Shown here: positions 18,785 through 27,686 of the stretch, in pieces
How positions within the stretch are numbered: position 1 is the stretch's first letter
How the letters are laid out: each line of letters starts with the position of its first letter
Assembly: GCF_000337535.1 (NCBI RefSeq)
Contig: NZ_AOIP01000031.1
Span: 98,942 to 162,941 of the forward strand
Direction of reading: 5' to 3'
Source: Natrialba aegyptia DSM 13077
GTDB lineage: Archaea > Halobacteriota > Halobacteria > Halobacteriales > Natrialbaceae
DNA length: 64,000 nucleotides
Translations under genes and position numbers: made by a program
Notes under the pieces: model-generated
What the model saw: only the letters and a program-made list of their open reading frames with translations
What the model was told of the DNA's origin: nothing
The model's database searches: none

Positions 18785-18902
18785 GGAAGCCATAACAGGG
18801 TACGAAAGTGCCCCGGATGCAGGAACATCCGAGACGTGGCTTCCAATCGCGGCTGAAGCCATGATTGCGTACATTCTCACGGGATATAAACATCCCGCAC
18901 GC
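18785..18902 (+). ncRNA. Candidate structured non-coding RNA with four nested or stacked hairpins
   Basis: An outer 8-bp stem GGAAGCCA (18785-18792) pairs perfectly with TGGCTTCC (18837-18844). It encloses two abutting hairpins: GGGTAC-GAAA-GTGCCC (18798-18813, a GNRA-type tetraloop) and CGGATG-CAGGAA-CATCCG (18814-18831). A third hairpin follows, CAATCGCGGC-TGAA-GCCATGATTG (18844-18867, one mismatch and one G:U). A fourth stem, CGGGAT-ATAAAC-ATCCCG (18880-18897), is framed by GCGT/ACGC (18867-18870 and 18899-18902). No ORF spans it. It is not a tRNA. It could be a free-standing RNA, a long leader of the zinc-finger gene at 18977, or an orphan IS200/IS605-type right-end RNA. Confidence 0.55.
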
Positions 18903-18976
18903 CTGATGCATCGTCACAAACAGCGAGCAGCGGCGCTATTCTCCGAGAGAGCCAGAGCAACGGGGTGGCAGTCGGT

Positions 18977-19195
18977 ATGACCGACGAGTTCGCGTCGGAT
19001 CGGTCGACCGCCGGAACGGACAGCGGCTCGGACAATAGTGCCGACCGAGACGACAGCGCCGGTTCGGACGACCGGCGGCGCTGTCCCCGCTGCGACACGC
19101 CCATCCTGCGGACCACCGTGATCGGCCCGACCGAGGCAATCGCCGGCCCCTGCGGCTGTCGCGTCGCCCCGCCGGTCCCCGACAGATCCGACTAA
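18977..19195 (+). CDS. Small CPxC zinc-finger protein
   Basis: 72 residues from the ATG at 18977. The first ~35 residues are Ser/Asp-rich and disordered. The C-terminal half carries CPRCDTPILRTTVIGPTEA and GPCGCRV, so CPxC plus CxC make a probable single zinc site, as in the small zinc-finger proteins common in haloarchaea. Partner and function are unknown. The structured RNA at 18785-18902 lies just upstream and could be its leader. Confidence 0.6.
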   Translation: MTDEFASDRSTAGTDSGSDNSADRDDSAGSDDRRRCPRCDTPILRTTVIGPTEAIAGPCGCRVAPPVPDRSD

Positions 19196-19388
19196 GCCAC
19201 CGCACAACTCGGCCCGCAATCGCGACGCGCGACCGATACCGAACGCCGCAACCGAACTCAACCTGAACTCGAACGCGGGTGATCTGCACTTTCACCACCG
19301 TAACGGGCGATACGTGCAGCGCTCCGCCGAGTCGTCGAAACCGACCGGAGCCGAAGGTATATGCGTCCCTGTCACAAATGTCAATAGT

Positions 19389-19865
19389 ATGGACCTACCC
19401 GACAGGTTCCGCGACCTGCCGGCGTGGGCGGCGGTGCTCGCTTCCGTACTCGGGCTCATGGTCGTTCTGACCGGGCTTTCGATGGTTCTCGGGATCGTGT
19501 TTGCGGGTATCGCCGTCGGGATGGAACTCGGGAGCCCCATGCTCGGCGTTCTCGCCGCACTGCTCGGTCTCGCCATCGTCACCGTTCCGACCATCGCGGT
19601 CGTGCTGGCACTGAGAGGCGGTGAGGACGAACGCGATGGCGGTCACGGTGCACGATCTGATGACGCGTCCGACGGTCGGGTTGCGACACTCAGAGAGCGA
19701 TACATGGCCGGCGAGATCGATGACGAGACGTTCGAACGACGGGTTGATGAACTCCTTTCCGGCACGGATGCAACCGCCGCTGGGACCGAACGAGAGTCGA
19801 GTCGGCGTCGCAATCACGCCGCCGACCGTGCGGACGAGACGCGGACACCGGAACGAGAGCGATAA
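19389..19865 (+). CDS. Membrane protein with C-terminal SHOCT domain
   Basis: 158 residues from the ATG at 19389. Two or three membrane helices (WAAVLASVLGLMVVLTGLS, GVLAALLGLAIVTVPTIAVV) are followed by a charged loop and a SHOCT motif (LRERYMAGEIDDETFERRVD). A basic/acidic tail completes the protein. SHOCT domains are short helical oligomerisation modules often found at the end of membrane proteins. A TATA-like GGTATATG lies ~35 nt before the ATG. The role is unknown. Confidence 0.8.
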   Translation: MDLPDRFRDLPAWAAVLASVLGLMVVLTGLSMVLGIVFAGIAVGMELGSPMLGVLAALLGLAIVTVPTIAVVLALRGGEDERDGGHGARSDDASDGRVATLRERYMAGEIDDETFERRVDELLSGTDATAAGTERESSRRRNHAADRADETRTPERER

Positions 19866-19945
19866 CTGAACCGGCCGAACACGTACGCCAGCGGTCGTTC
19901 GATCACCCCGATTGGCTTATGCACCGCCAGTCGTGAGTACATCAT

Positions 19946-21034
19946 ATGACACCCGAGGTCGACCTCACGGACCGCGAACGGGCCGTCGTCAACGCCTTTC
20001 AGGGCGGCTTTCCCGTCGTCGACCGGCCGTTCGAACCCGCCGCAGCGGCCGTGCGCGAACGCGGGGTCGACATCACTTCGACCGAACTCCTCGAAACGAT
20101 TCGCGACCTGGACGACCGCGGCGTTCTCTCCCGGTTCGGCCCGCTGGTCAACGCCCAGGAGATCGGTGGCACGGCGACGCTCGTCGCGATGCACGCCCCC
20201 GAGGACCGGTTCGACGAGATCGTCGAGCGGGTCAACGACCACCGCGAGGTCGCGCACAACTACGAGCGCGAGCACCCGCACTTGAACGTCTGGTTCGTCG
20301 TCTCAGTCGCCGAGGAATCGCGCGTCGAAGAAGTGCTCGCCGCGATCGAGGACGAAACCGGACAGGAGACGTACAACCTCCCCAAACAGCACGAGTTCCG
20401 CGTCGAGGCGAAGTTCTACGTCGACGGTCCGCTTTCGCCGGCCGACGCGGGCGATCCGACCGACGCCGGCATCGACCTCACGGAACTGGGTCCCGACGTC
20501 TCGCCGCGCGACGAGTCCACGCTGTCGCCCGCCGAACGCGACCTCGTCCTCGAAATTCAGGATGGCCTCCCGCTCACCGACACGCCGTACGCGGACGTGG
20601 CCGCCGCCATCGAGCAGGATCTCGAGTGGGTCCTCGAGACGACGAAGCGGTTCGAACGCGAGGGGAAGATCCGCCGCATCGGCGTCGTCCCCAACCACTA
20701 CGCGCTCGGCTACACCGAGAACGGCATGACCGTCTGGAACGTCCCGGACGAACTCGTCCCCGAAGTCGGCCCCGAGATCGCCGCGCTCCCCTTCGTCACC
20801 CACTGCTACCAACGCCCGCGCCACGACGGCGTCTGGCCGTACAACTTCTTCGCGATGACCCACGGCCGCAGCGAGGCCGAGAGTCAGCGTCGTATCGAGC
20901 AGGTTCGCGAGACGATGGCCGAGTTCTGGGACGTGACCGACGAGGACTGGGACTCGCTGTTCTCGACGCAGATCCTGAAGAAGACCGGGATTCGACTCGA
21001 CGAACGCGCCGCGGCGAACACGCGCACGGAGTAA
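19946..21034 (+). CDS. ahbAB: Fused siroheme decarboxylase AhbAB
   Basis: A 362-residue protein made of two Lrp/AsnC-like halves. The first (residues ~1-165) has a winged helix and the block NYEREHPHLNVWFVV. The second (~185-350) has a second winged helix (ERDLVLEIQDGLPLTDTPYA) and THCYQRPRHDG with WPYNFFAMTHG. These are the catalytic-region signatures of AhbA and AhbB, which decarboxylate siroheme to didecarboxysiroheme on the alternative heme pathway. Most organisms encode the two chains separately. It is the first gene of a tight run with the Met8-like gene (9-bp gap) and hemA, which supports the metabolic role over a transcription-factor one. Confidence 0.9.
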   Translation: MTPEVDLTDRERAVVNAFQGGFPVVDRPFEPAAAAVRERGVDITSTELLETIRDLDDRGVLSRFGPLVNAQEIGGTATLVAMHAPEDRFDEIVERVNDHREVAHNYEREHPHLNVWFVVSVAEESRVEEVLAAIEDETGQETYNLPKQHEFRVEAKFYVDGPLSPADAGDPTDAGIDLTELGPDVSPRDESTLSPAERDLVLEIQDGLPLTDTPYADVAAAIEQDLEWVLETTKRFEREGKIRRIGVVPNHYALGYTENGMTVWNVPDELVPEVGPEIAALPFVTHCYQRPRHDGVWPYNFFAMTHGRSEAESQRRIEQVRETMAEFWDVTDEDWDSLFSTQILKKTGIRLDERAAANTRTE

Positions 21035-21043
21035 CTGCACTCG

Positions 21044-21700
21044 ATGATTCCGCTGCTTCACGACTTTACGGACGCGACGGTGCTCGTCTTCGGCGGCGGC
21101 CCCGTCGGCGCGCGGAAGGCGCGCCGGTTCGCTCGGGAAGCCGACGTGATCGTCGTCAGCCCCGCGTTCAGCGACGCTGATTTCGGCGGGGCGGAGCGGT
21201 GTCGGGCCGCCCCCGACCCGGACGACGTGCCGGACTGGATCGAGCGCGCGGCTCCCGACCTGACCGTCGCCGCGACCGACGACGAAGCGGTCAACGACGC
21301 CGTCGTGGCGGCCGCGCGGGACCGGGGCATTCTCGTCAACCGCGCGGACCGCGCCGGCGGCCGCGAGCCGGGCAGCGTCGTCGTTCCCGCGACCGTCCGC
21401 GAGGACCCCGTCGTCGTCGCCGTCGCGACCGGCGGAACCGCGCCGGCGCTCAGCAAGTACCTCCGCCGGGAACTCGAAGCAACGCTCGACGGGGCGGGCG
21501 CGATGGCGACGCTCTGCGGCGAGTTGCGGGCCGAACTCAAGGCTCGCGACGTGGCTCCGGCGCGGCGACGCGAACTCGTCACCGATGTCGTCAATTCTCC
21601 GGCCGTTTGGACAGCTTTACGTAACGGAGACCCAAAGACACGACAAGTGATCGAGGACGTGCTGGGCGAGGAGTTGCCATCCGCGGGTGATCGTTCGTGA
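21044..21700 (+). CDS. Precorrin-2 dehydrogenase (Met8/SirC-like)
   Basis: A 218-residue NAD-dependent dehydrogenase converting precorrin-2 to sirohydrochlorin. The N-terminal Rossmann motif reads LVFGGGPVGARKARRF. VVATDD-type and VNRADRAGGREPGSVVVPAT blocks follow, then AVATGGTAPALSKYLRREL, characteristic of Met8/CysG N-terminal domains. There is no obvious separate chelatase domain. Its TGA overlaps the hemA ATG by one base (TGATG at 21698-21702), so the two are translationally coupled. Confidence 0.92.
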   Translation: MIPLLHDFTDATVLVFGGGPVGARKARRFAREADVIVVSPAFSDADFGGAERCRAAPDPDDVPDWIERAAPDLTVAATDDEAVNDAVVAAARDRGILVNRADRAGGREPGSVVVPATVREDPVVVAVATGGTAPALSKYLRRELEATLDGAGAMATLCGELRAELKARDVAPARRRELVTDVVNSPAVWTALRNGDPKTRQVIEDVLGEELPSAGDRS

Positions 21701-23055
21701 TGTCGGCCGGCGTCATCACCGCCGCCCGCGTCACCCACGGGAGCGGGAGCGTCGACGACCTTGCAGCGGCCAGTCCCGACAGTCAGCAGGACGCCGTCGC
21801 CGACCTCGTCTCGGTCGAGGGAATCGAGGAGGCATACGTCCTCTCGACGTGCAACCGGGTCGAAGCTTACGTCGTCGGCACCGACGCCGCCGTCGGCCGC
21901 GCCGCACTCGCGGAACTTTTCTCCGGTATCGACGACGAGGCGCTCGTTCGTACCGACCACGACGAGAGCCTGCGCCATCTGCTCCGGGTCGCGGCCGGCC
22001 TCGAATCGGTCGTCCTCGGCGAGGACCAGATCATCGGCCAGGTCCGAACCGCCTACGAGGACGCCCGCGTCGCCGGCGGCATCGGCTCGATGCTCGAATC
22101 CGCCGTGACGAAGGCCATCCACGTTGGCGAACGCGCCCGGACCGAAACCGCGATCAACGAGGGCGTCGTCTCCCTCGGCTCCGCCGCGACGCGCCTCGCC
22201 GCCACCACGATCTCGCTCGACGGCGCGACCGCCCTCGTCGTCGGCGCGGGCGAGATGGGCCAACTCGCCGCCCGAAGCCTCGCGGACGCCGGCATCGACG
22301 AACTTATCATCGCAAACCGTACCGTCTCTCACGCCGACCACCTCGTTACCGAACTCGGCGACCGGACCGACGCCGAAACGCGCGCCGTTCCGCTCGAATC
22401 CCTCGGTACCATCGCGACCCAGGCGGACGTAATCGTGACCGCGACCGGGAGCGACGAGCCGCTCCTCGAACGCCGGCACCTGGCTGGCGATCGGGACGCC
22501 ACTACCCCGACCGATGCCGGTCGTGTCGTCGTCGACCTCGGTCAGCCCCGCGACGTCGCTCCCGCAACCGATACGCTCGAAACCGTCACCGTCTACGATC
22601 TCGACGACCTCGAAACCGTCACCGAGGAAACGCACGTCAAGCGGGCCGACGCCGCACGCGAAGTCGAGACCATGATCGACCGCGAGTTCGATCTGCTCTG
22701 CGACCAGTACAAACGGGCCCGCGCCGACGAGGTCATCGGCGCGATGTACGAGTCCGCAGCGCGAATCAAGGAACGCGAACTCGAGACGGCGATCTCACAG
22801 CTCGAGGACGATTCGCTGACGCCGGCACAGCGCGAGGTTATCGAGTCGATGGCGGATGCGCTGGTCAACCAGTTGCTTGCGCCCCCGACCAGAAGTTTGC
22901 GCGAGGCGGCGGCCGAGGACGACTGGAGCACGATCAATACGGCACTCCAGTTGTTCGATCCCGACTTCGGCGACGAGGAGGTGCCGTCGCTGTTTGAGAA
23001 CGCGAGGTCCGAAGCGCGCTCGGCGGTGCAGTTCGAGGCGACCGACGACGATTAA
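21700..23055 (+). CDS. hemA: Glutamyl-tRNA reductase
   Basis: 451 residues from the ATG at 21700 (a GTG at 21697 is also in frame). This NADPH-dependent reductase makes glutamate-1-semialdehyde, the first committed step of tetrapyrrole synthesis. The catalytic cysteine sits in LSTCNRVEAY. LGEDQIIGQVR and the NADPH-binding LVVGAGEMGQLAARSL are present. The dimerisation domain (DALVNQLLAPPT) is near the C-terminus. It ends the ahbAB-met8-hemA operon, combining entry and late siroheme-route steps. Confidence 0.97.
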   Translation: MSAGVITAARVTHGSGSVDDLAAASPDSQQDAVADLVSVEGIEEAYVLSTCNRVEAYVVGTDAAVGRAALAELFSGIDDEALVRTDHDESLRHLLRVAAGLESVVLGEDQIIGQVRTAYEDARVAGGIGSMLESAVTKAIHVGERARTETAINEGVVSLGSAATRLAATTISLDGATALVVGAGEMGQLAARSLADAGIDELIIANRTVSHADHLVTELGDRTDAETRAVPLESLGTIATQADVIVTATGSDEPLLERRHLAGDRDATTPTDAGRVVVDLGQPRDVAPATDTLETVTVYDLDDLETVTEETHVKRADAAREVETMIDREFDLLCDQYKRARADEVIGAMYESAARIKERELETAISQLEDDSLTPAQREVIESMADALVNQLLAPPTRSLREAAAEDDWSTINTALQLFDPDFGDEEVPSLFENARSEARSAVQFEATDDD

Positions 23056-23228
23056 CGAGTGGGCGGGGCATCGCGGAATCGCAACGTCCACAATGGTTTA
23101 CAATGGTTTTCGGAGACCGAGTTCAGTTGTGCTGTCGACACCTCAGTGTGTCGGGGTGGATCACGACGGCGTGTCACGAAAACCCACGTGGCACAATCAT
23201 TATTTGATTGGCCTTCGTTCGGGCGACC

Positions 23229-23510
23229 ATGGCTGACATCCTTTCAGACGAGGAAATCGAGGCACAGCTTCCCGCCGAGTGGGCTCAGGACGGCGACGAA
23301 ATCGTCCGTACGTACGAGTTCGACGACTACCTTCGGGGCGTCAATTTCGCGCAGATGGTCGGCGAGATCGCCGAATCGCAGTTTCACCATCCGGAGATCG
23401 TCATCCGCTACTCCGAGGTCGAGATCCGACTGACCTCCCACGAGGAAGGCGGTATTACGGACGACGACATCGAGATGGCGGAACTGATCGAGTCCGAACG
23501 CAACGCCTGA
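23229..23510 (+). CDS. 4a-hydroxytetrahydrobiopterin dehydratase (pterin-4a-carbinolamine dehydratase)
   Basis: A 93-residue PCD/DCoH protein starting at the ATG at 23229 (MADILSDEEI). The active-site pattern appears as FHHPEIVIRYSEVEIRLTSH, with the paired His and the distal His, followed by GGITDDDIEMA. It recycles pterin cofactor after aromatic hydroxylation, or acts in pterin metabolism. A TATA-like ATTATTTGA and an imperfect hairpin (GTGTCACG...CGTGGCAC) lie in the 170 bp upstream. Confidence 0.92.
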   Translation: MADILSDEEIEAQLPAEWAQDGDEIVRTYEFDDYLRGVNFAQMVGEIAESQFHHPEIVIRYSEVEIRLTSHEEGGITDDDIEMAELIESERNA

Positions 23511-23615
23511 ACTCCTGCGAAAGCTGTTCGTCTCGGGCGTGTGCGGTCGCTGGGTCTCTGTTCTGGTCTCTCCGTCCCTGTAGCTGTGTCTGTACCGACA
23601 CCGATACCGGTACCT

Positions 23616-23639
23616 GAACCCGAACCCGAACCCGAACCC
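23616..23639. repeat. Hexanucleotide tandem repeat (GAACCC x4)
   Basis: Four exact head-to-tail copies of GAACCC in the 196-bp gap between the pterin dehydratase and LWR-salt genes. It belongs to a class of 6-bp simple repeats seen in several places in this window. It is not part of any plausible ORF. Confidence 0.8.
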
Positions 23640-23706
23640 GGATTCAGGCCCGGACCTGGATGAGCCGCCTGAACAGTTGAGTGGCTCCATCGTCTATCTA
23701 CACGCG

Positions 23707-24087
23707 ATGCACGGCCAGTACGTCTTCACGGTTCGCGTTCGACTCGAACCCGCGCAGCCGTCCATCTCGCTCGAACCCGGCAGTGAAACGACGACGGTTA
23801 CCGTCCGTCGTGGGGCACCCGAACCGGGAACCGATGGCTGGCGTTTCTTCCGCGACACGCTCTGGCGCGGCGAGGTTGCCGACGAGGCCCACGTCCGACG
23901 GCTCGCCGAAGACTGGCTCGATCTGCCCGTCGAATCGGTCTCGTTCAGCGAACTGCAAGTCGATACGGCGTACTTCGACGCCATGAAATCGGCCATCGCG
24001 GCCGACCTCGACGCGTTCAACGCTGAGACGGTCTCCGAAACGCTCTCGAAGTACCTCGGCTCGAGTATCAGAGTGCAGGACGTATAG
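23707..24087 (+). CDS. LWR-salt protein
   Basis: 126 residues from the ATG at 23707 (MHGQYVFTVRVRLEP). It carries the block FFRDTLWRGEVADEAHVRRL that names the haloarchaeal LWR-salt family; the function is unknown. A conserved middle (AEDWLDLPVESVSFSELQVD) and a C-terminal helix (TVSETLSKYLGSSIRV) follow. It is soluble, with no signal. It may be cotranscribed with the HAD phosphatase downstream. Confidence 0.85.
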   Translation: MHGQYVFTVRVRLEPAQPSISLEPGSETTTVTVRRGAPEPGTDGWRFFRDTLWRGEVADEAHVRRLAEDWLDLPVESVSFSELQVDTAYFDAMKSAIAADLDAFNAETVSETLSKYLGSSIRVQDV

Positions 24088-24203
24088 CCGATCTCGCTGT
24101 GGGATTCCGACCTGTCGACTGCCACCGTGACGAATCGACGAGTCAGCAGTCGTTCAGGAAATCGGTACACATTTACTCGCCACTCCCGTACGGTTGTGTC
24201 CCG

Positions 24204-24956
24204 ATGGTCACCGAGAACGAGAACGAGAACGAGTTCGAAGTCGACGCTGCCTCCAGTCCCGCTTCCGCTGCCGCCTCTGCGTCCGCATCTGCATCCGCTT
24301 TCGACGCCGATGACAACGCCTTCGACGTCGACGATGACTACGACTTCTGGCTTCTCGATCTCGACGGCACACTCGTCGACGTCGAGTGGTCGTACACCCG
24401 GGGCGTCTTCGACCGGGTCGGCGATCGTCTCGGTCGCGAGTTCAGCGATCAGGAAGCGGATATCCTCTGGAGCGGCCTGACCGGGTCTCGCGACCGACAG
24501 CTCCTCGAGTGGGGAGTCGATCCGACGACGTTCTGGGAGGCTTTCCACGCGGAGGAGGATCCGCTGGTCCGTGCCGAACAGACCTATCTTCACGAGGACG
24601 CCGCGTTCGTCGCCGAGCTCGACGCGCCGGTCGGACTGGTCACGCACTGTCAGGAGTTCCTCTGTGAACCCGTCCTCGACAACGTCGGCATTCGGGACTG
24701 GTTCGATGCGCGACTGTGCTGTACCGAACAGACGGGCTGGAAACCGGACCCGCAGCCGGTGCAGCGGGTGATGGACGACCTCGGCGTCGGGGAAAACGGC
24801 CACCTGGGCGTGCTCGCGGGCGACGGCGCAAACGACGTGGGCGCGGCCTGGAACGCCGGCCTCGACGCCATTCACGTCGAACGGGTCGGCCACGACCGCC
24901 GTGGTCGATGCGTCCTCGGTGACTACCGCGTCGAGTCGTTCGACGAACTCTTCTAG
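24204..24956 (+). CDS. HAD-family hydrolase (phosphoglycolate-phosphatase-like)
   Basis: About 250 residues from the ATG at 24204. HAD motif I is LLDLDGTLVDVEW, motif II is VGLVTHCQEF, and motifs III/IV are GWKPDPQPVQR and LAGDGANDVGAA. The cap domain lies between. The first ~45 residues are low complexity (repeats of Glu-Asn, then Ala-Ser) encoded by short tandem repeats and are unlike the family, which normally starts close to motif I. The substrate is unknown; a small phosphoester such as phosphoglycolate is likely. Confidence 0.88.
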   Translation: MVTENENENEFEVDAASSPASAAASASASASAFDADDNAFDVDDDYDFWLLDLDGTLVDVEWSYTRGVFDRVGDRLGREFSDQEADILWSGLTGSRDRQLLEWGVDPTTFWEAFHAEEDPLVRAEQTYLHEDAAFVAELDAPVGLVTHCQEFLCEPVLDNVGIRDWFDARLCCTEQTGWKPDPQPVQRVMDDLGVGENGHLGVLAGDGANDVGAAWNAGLDAIHVERVGHDRRGRCVLGDYRVESFDELF

Positions 24957-25020
24957 CCGCTCAGCGCGTGGGCTTATGACTACGACTGCGATGACGACTA
25001 CGGCTGAATTCCCACGACAA

Positions 25021-25671
25021 CTACGACGATTGTTCGACGTGCTGTAACTCCTCGTTGACCAACGTTTCGTACGCGCGGCGGAACCGCTCGGAGAGCGCCT
25101 GATGGGAAATACCGAGTTCATCTGCTAACTCCTCCATCGAGATCCGCCGCGGAATCTCGAAATATCCGTACTCGAGTGCCGCCTCCAGCGCCTCGTGTTG
25201 CTCGGGCGTCAGTCGCGTCTCGCCGCTTTCCGAGTCGGCAACGTCGGTGATCCGCCGGAGATCGACACTGATCCCCATCTCGTTGAGTCGATCATAGGCC
25301 TGCGTCAGCGTCTCTCGGTTGTGGAACCGAACTCTGGCCTGCCACCAGCCGTCGGTGCCCCACATCTCGAGGAGTGAGCCGCCGTCGATAAGCAATTCTT
25401 CACACAACTGGTCGGTTCCCGCTCCATCGGCGAACTCGACGTCGAACAGTAGTCTGGAGTCCGATTCGACGAGCAGATCATACTCGATTACGGCTGGGTC
25501 CACATCGAACGCACCCGTTGCCCGCTCTCGATCGACGCCCGCAACCCAGAGGCAGGGCCGGGTCTTCGAGACCGATGACTCGAGTTCGACGGTGATCTCG
25601 GGGGCGTGCTCGAACGCGGTCACGAGGGTCGTCTCAGTGGCTGGAAGCCGAAGCTCGGCTATCGTCGACAT
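25021..25671 (-). CDS. Bat-type helix-turn-helix transcriptional regulator
   Basis: 216 residues from the ATG at 25671. The N-terminal ~150 residues are a ligand-type beta-rich domain (VTAFEHAPEITVELESSVS, LLIDGGSLLEMWGTDGWWQA). The C-terminal region (RLTPEQHEALEAALEYGYFE, RRISMEELADELGISHQAL) is the HTH of the bacterio-opsin activator (Bat) family that is expanded in haloarchaea. It follows the MoeA-PBP gene on the same strand with an 86-bp gap. The target is not evident. Confidence 0.88.
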   Translation of the reverse strand: MSTIAELRLPATETTLVTAFEHAPEITVELESSVSKTRPCLWVAGVDRERATGAFDVDPAVIEYDLLVESDSRLLFDVEFADGAGTDQLCEELLIDGGSLLEMWGTDGWWQARVRFHNRETLTQAYDRLNEMGISVDLRRITDVADSESGETRLTPEQHEALEAALEYGYFEIPRRISMEELADELGISHQALSERFRRAYETLVNEELQHVEQSS

Positions 25672-25757
25672 CACGCTATGTACAGCACCATCCCCTAAAA
25701 ATCGCTGTTCAGGCTGCCCTGACTGTCTCGTTCGGGAACGTGCGGACCCAGACCCAG

Positions 25758-27686
25758 TTACGTGCCCTCGTTCGAGTTCTCCGCAAGCGCCGTCTCGAGT
25801 TCACGAACGCTCGCCTTCGCCGTCCGGTCCGGGTTCGCAAACACTCGCACCGACTGCTCGCCGAGCGGGACGAACTCGAGCGAGAGGTGGTCAGCCGTCT
25901 CGCGCAGTCCGAGGGCGGCGTCGGCCTCGCCCGCAACGACCGTCCGGGCGGGGCTCTCGTGGGCGCGGAGCCCGATGTCGTATCCGCTGATCGAGTCGGC
26001 GAGTTCGTGTTGTCCCGCACCGCGGTCGTCGGCGAGTTCGGCGAGCGCCCGTTCGAGACTGACCCGAAGTCCGGAATCGCTGGTGCGGTTGACGAACCGG
26101 AGGTCGCGGTCGACCAGATCCGAGAGGCCCTCGATTTCGTCGGGGTTGCCGGGTCTGACGACCAGTCCCCACTCGCGGATCCAGCCGCCGAGTTCGGTTG
26201 CGTCGGTGTCGCGCTCGATCGGGCCGGCGATGACGGCCACGTCCGGAACGCCGTCGCGGAGTCGTCGGAGGCCGGGGCGGGAGCCGACCGGGAGGTAGCG
26301 GGGGTTCTCCAGACGATCGAGGAGACGGTTGAGCGTCGGGTCGTCCTCGCCGACGCCGAGCAGCGTCGGCGGGCGAACATCGGGTGAGAACAACCGAACG
26401 CGGACCGATTCGCCCGCCTCGAGGTAGTCCGTTTCGGGGCCGACCTCGACGACGCCGTCGGCCTGGGCGAGGCTGGTCGTTGCGCCGCTGCCTTTGTCGA
26501 CGGGATAGACGAGGGGTGCATTGTCGCTGTCGTCCACACGTGGGGCTGCGTCGCGGTCGTCTTCAGCGTCGGGACCGCGCTGGACGAGGCCCACGGGCAT
26601 CAGGCGAAGCCGACCCTCCCCGTAGCGTTCCTCGCGACCCATTCGGCCGGTGACGGTCGCGGATTCCGGCTCGGGAACTCCCGCGGCTTCGCGGATCGCG
26701 GGTGCGACGAACGTTCGAAAGACCATCATCGCGGAGACGGGGTAGCCGGGGAGACCGACGTAGGCGGAGTCGGCTAACCGCCCGACGAGCATCGGTTTGC
26801 CGGGTTTGACGCTGACCCCGTGAAGGAGGAGTTCGCCTTGCTCCTCGATGACCCGGTAGATAACGTCGACCGCGCTCGCGCTGGTCGAGCCGGAGGAGAG
26901 CACGAGATCGCACTCCGCGGCGGCGTCTCGAAGGACGCGCTCCATTTCGTCCTGTTCGTCGCCGGCGTGGGGATAGAGCACGGCTTCACCGCCGGCATCC
27001 TCGACGCCGGCGGCGATCGTGTAGCTGTTGACGTCGTAGATCTCGCCGCGGTCGCTGTCGAGTTCGTCGCCGGGCCGGACGAGTTCGTCGCCGGTGGAGA
27101 CGATGCCGACGCGGGGTTTGCTGCGGACGGGGACCTCGTCGATACCCAGCGCGGAGAGGAGTCCGATGTCCCGCGGCGTAATCTGGGTGCCGGGGCCGAG
27201 CGCGCGCTCGCCGGCGGCGACGTCCGCGCCGGCGAACATGACGTTGTCGCCGGGGGCGACGGCGGTGCGGACGAGGACGGTCGTGTTGTCGCCGTCGCTG
27301 TCGGTGTCGACGGTGTCCGTTCGTTCGACGGGAACCATCGCGTCCGCGCCGTCGGGCATCACCGCGCCGGTCGAGATTTCGACCGCCTGGCCGGCTTCGA
27401 GTTCGACCGCGGGTTCCTCCCCGGCGTGGACCGAGCCGACGACCTCGAGTTCGGCGGGATCGGCCTCGTCGGCCCCGAACGTGTCCCGCGCGGTGAGCGC
27501 GTAGCCGTCCAGACTCGCTCGGTCGAACCCCGGCACGTCGAGTTCGGCGTCGAGCCGCGCGACGAGGGTTCGGCCGCGGGCGTCCGTCAGCGGCACGCGC
27601 TCGATGCCGCCCTCGAGCGATAGCGAGTCGATCGCCTCGCGCGCCTCGGCCGGCGAGGCGAGATCGCGAAACTCCTTGCGGTTCAT
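25758..27686 (-). CDS. moeA: MoeA molybdopterin molybdenumtransferase fused to a PBP-like domain
   Basis: A 642-residue two-domain protein. Residues ~1-410 are MoeA: DVPGFDRASLDGYALTARDT, GAVMPDGADAMVPVERTD, STGDELVRPG, LSSGSTSASAVDVIYRV, GLPGYPVSAMMVFR. It inserts molybdate (or tungstate) into adenylylated molybdopterin. Residues ~430-640 are a periplasmic-binding-protein-like (PBP_like) domain. Such fusions are known in archaea and may sense the oxyanion or cofactor. A second MoeA gene precedes it by 67 bp on the same strand, so they form an operon. Confidence 0.92.
   Translation of the reverse strand: MNRKEFRDLASPAEAREAIDSLSLEGGIERVPLTDARGRTLVARLDAELDVPGFDRASLDGYALTARDTFGADEADPAELEVVGSVHAGEEPAVELEAGQAVEISTGAVMPDGADAMVPVERTDTVDTDSDGDNTTVLVRTAVAPGDNVMFAGADVAAGERALGPGTQITPRDIGLLSALGIDEVPVRSKPRVGIVSTGDELVRPGDELDSDRGEIYDVNSYTIAAGVEDAGGEAVLYPHAGDEQDEMERVLRDAAAECDLVLSSGSTSASAVDVIYRVIEEQGELLLHGVSVKPGKPMLVGRLADSAYVGLPGYPVSAMMVFRTFVAPAIREAAGVPEPESATVTGRMGREERYGEGRLRLMPVGLVQRGPDAEDDRDAAPRVDDSDNAPLVYPVDKGSGATTSLAQADGVVEVGPETDYLEAGESVRVRLFSPDVRPPTLLGVGEDDPTLNRLLDRLENPRYLPVGSRPGLRRLRDGVPDVAVIAGPIERDTDATELGGWIREWGLVVRPGNPDEIEGLSDLVDRDLRFVNRTSDSGLRVSLERALAELADDRGAGQHELADSISGYDIGLRAHESPARTVVAGEADAALGLRETADHLSLEFVPLGEQSVRVFANPDRTAKASVRELETALAENSNEGT

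Noticed and set aside
18785..18844. Three-way-junction RNA considered as a tRNA or H/ACA guide
   Set aside because: It has only two inner arms and no 7-nt anticodon loop, and no ANA box follows the outer stem at the required place. Kept as an unassigned RNA.
18914..19298. Overlapping minus-strand ORFs of 115-120 residues
   Set aside because: Antisense to the zinc-finger gene and arginine-rich in the way of shadow frames.
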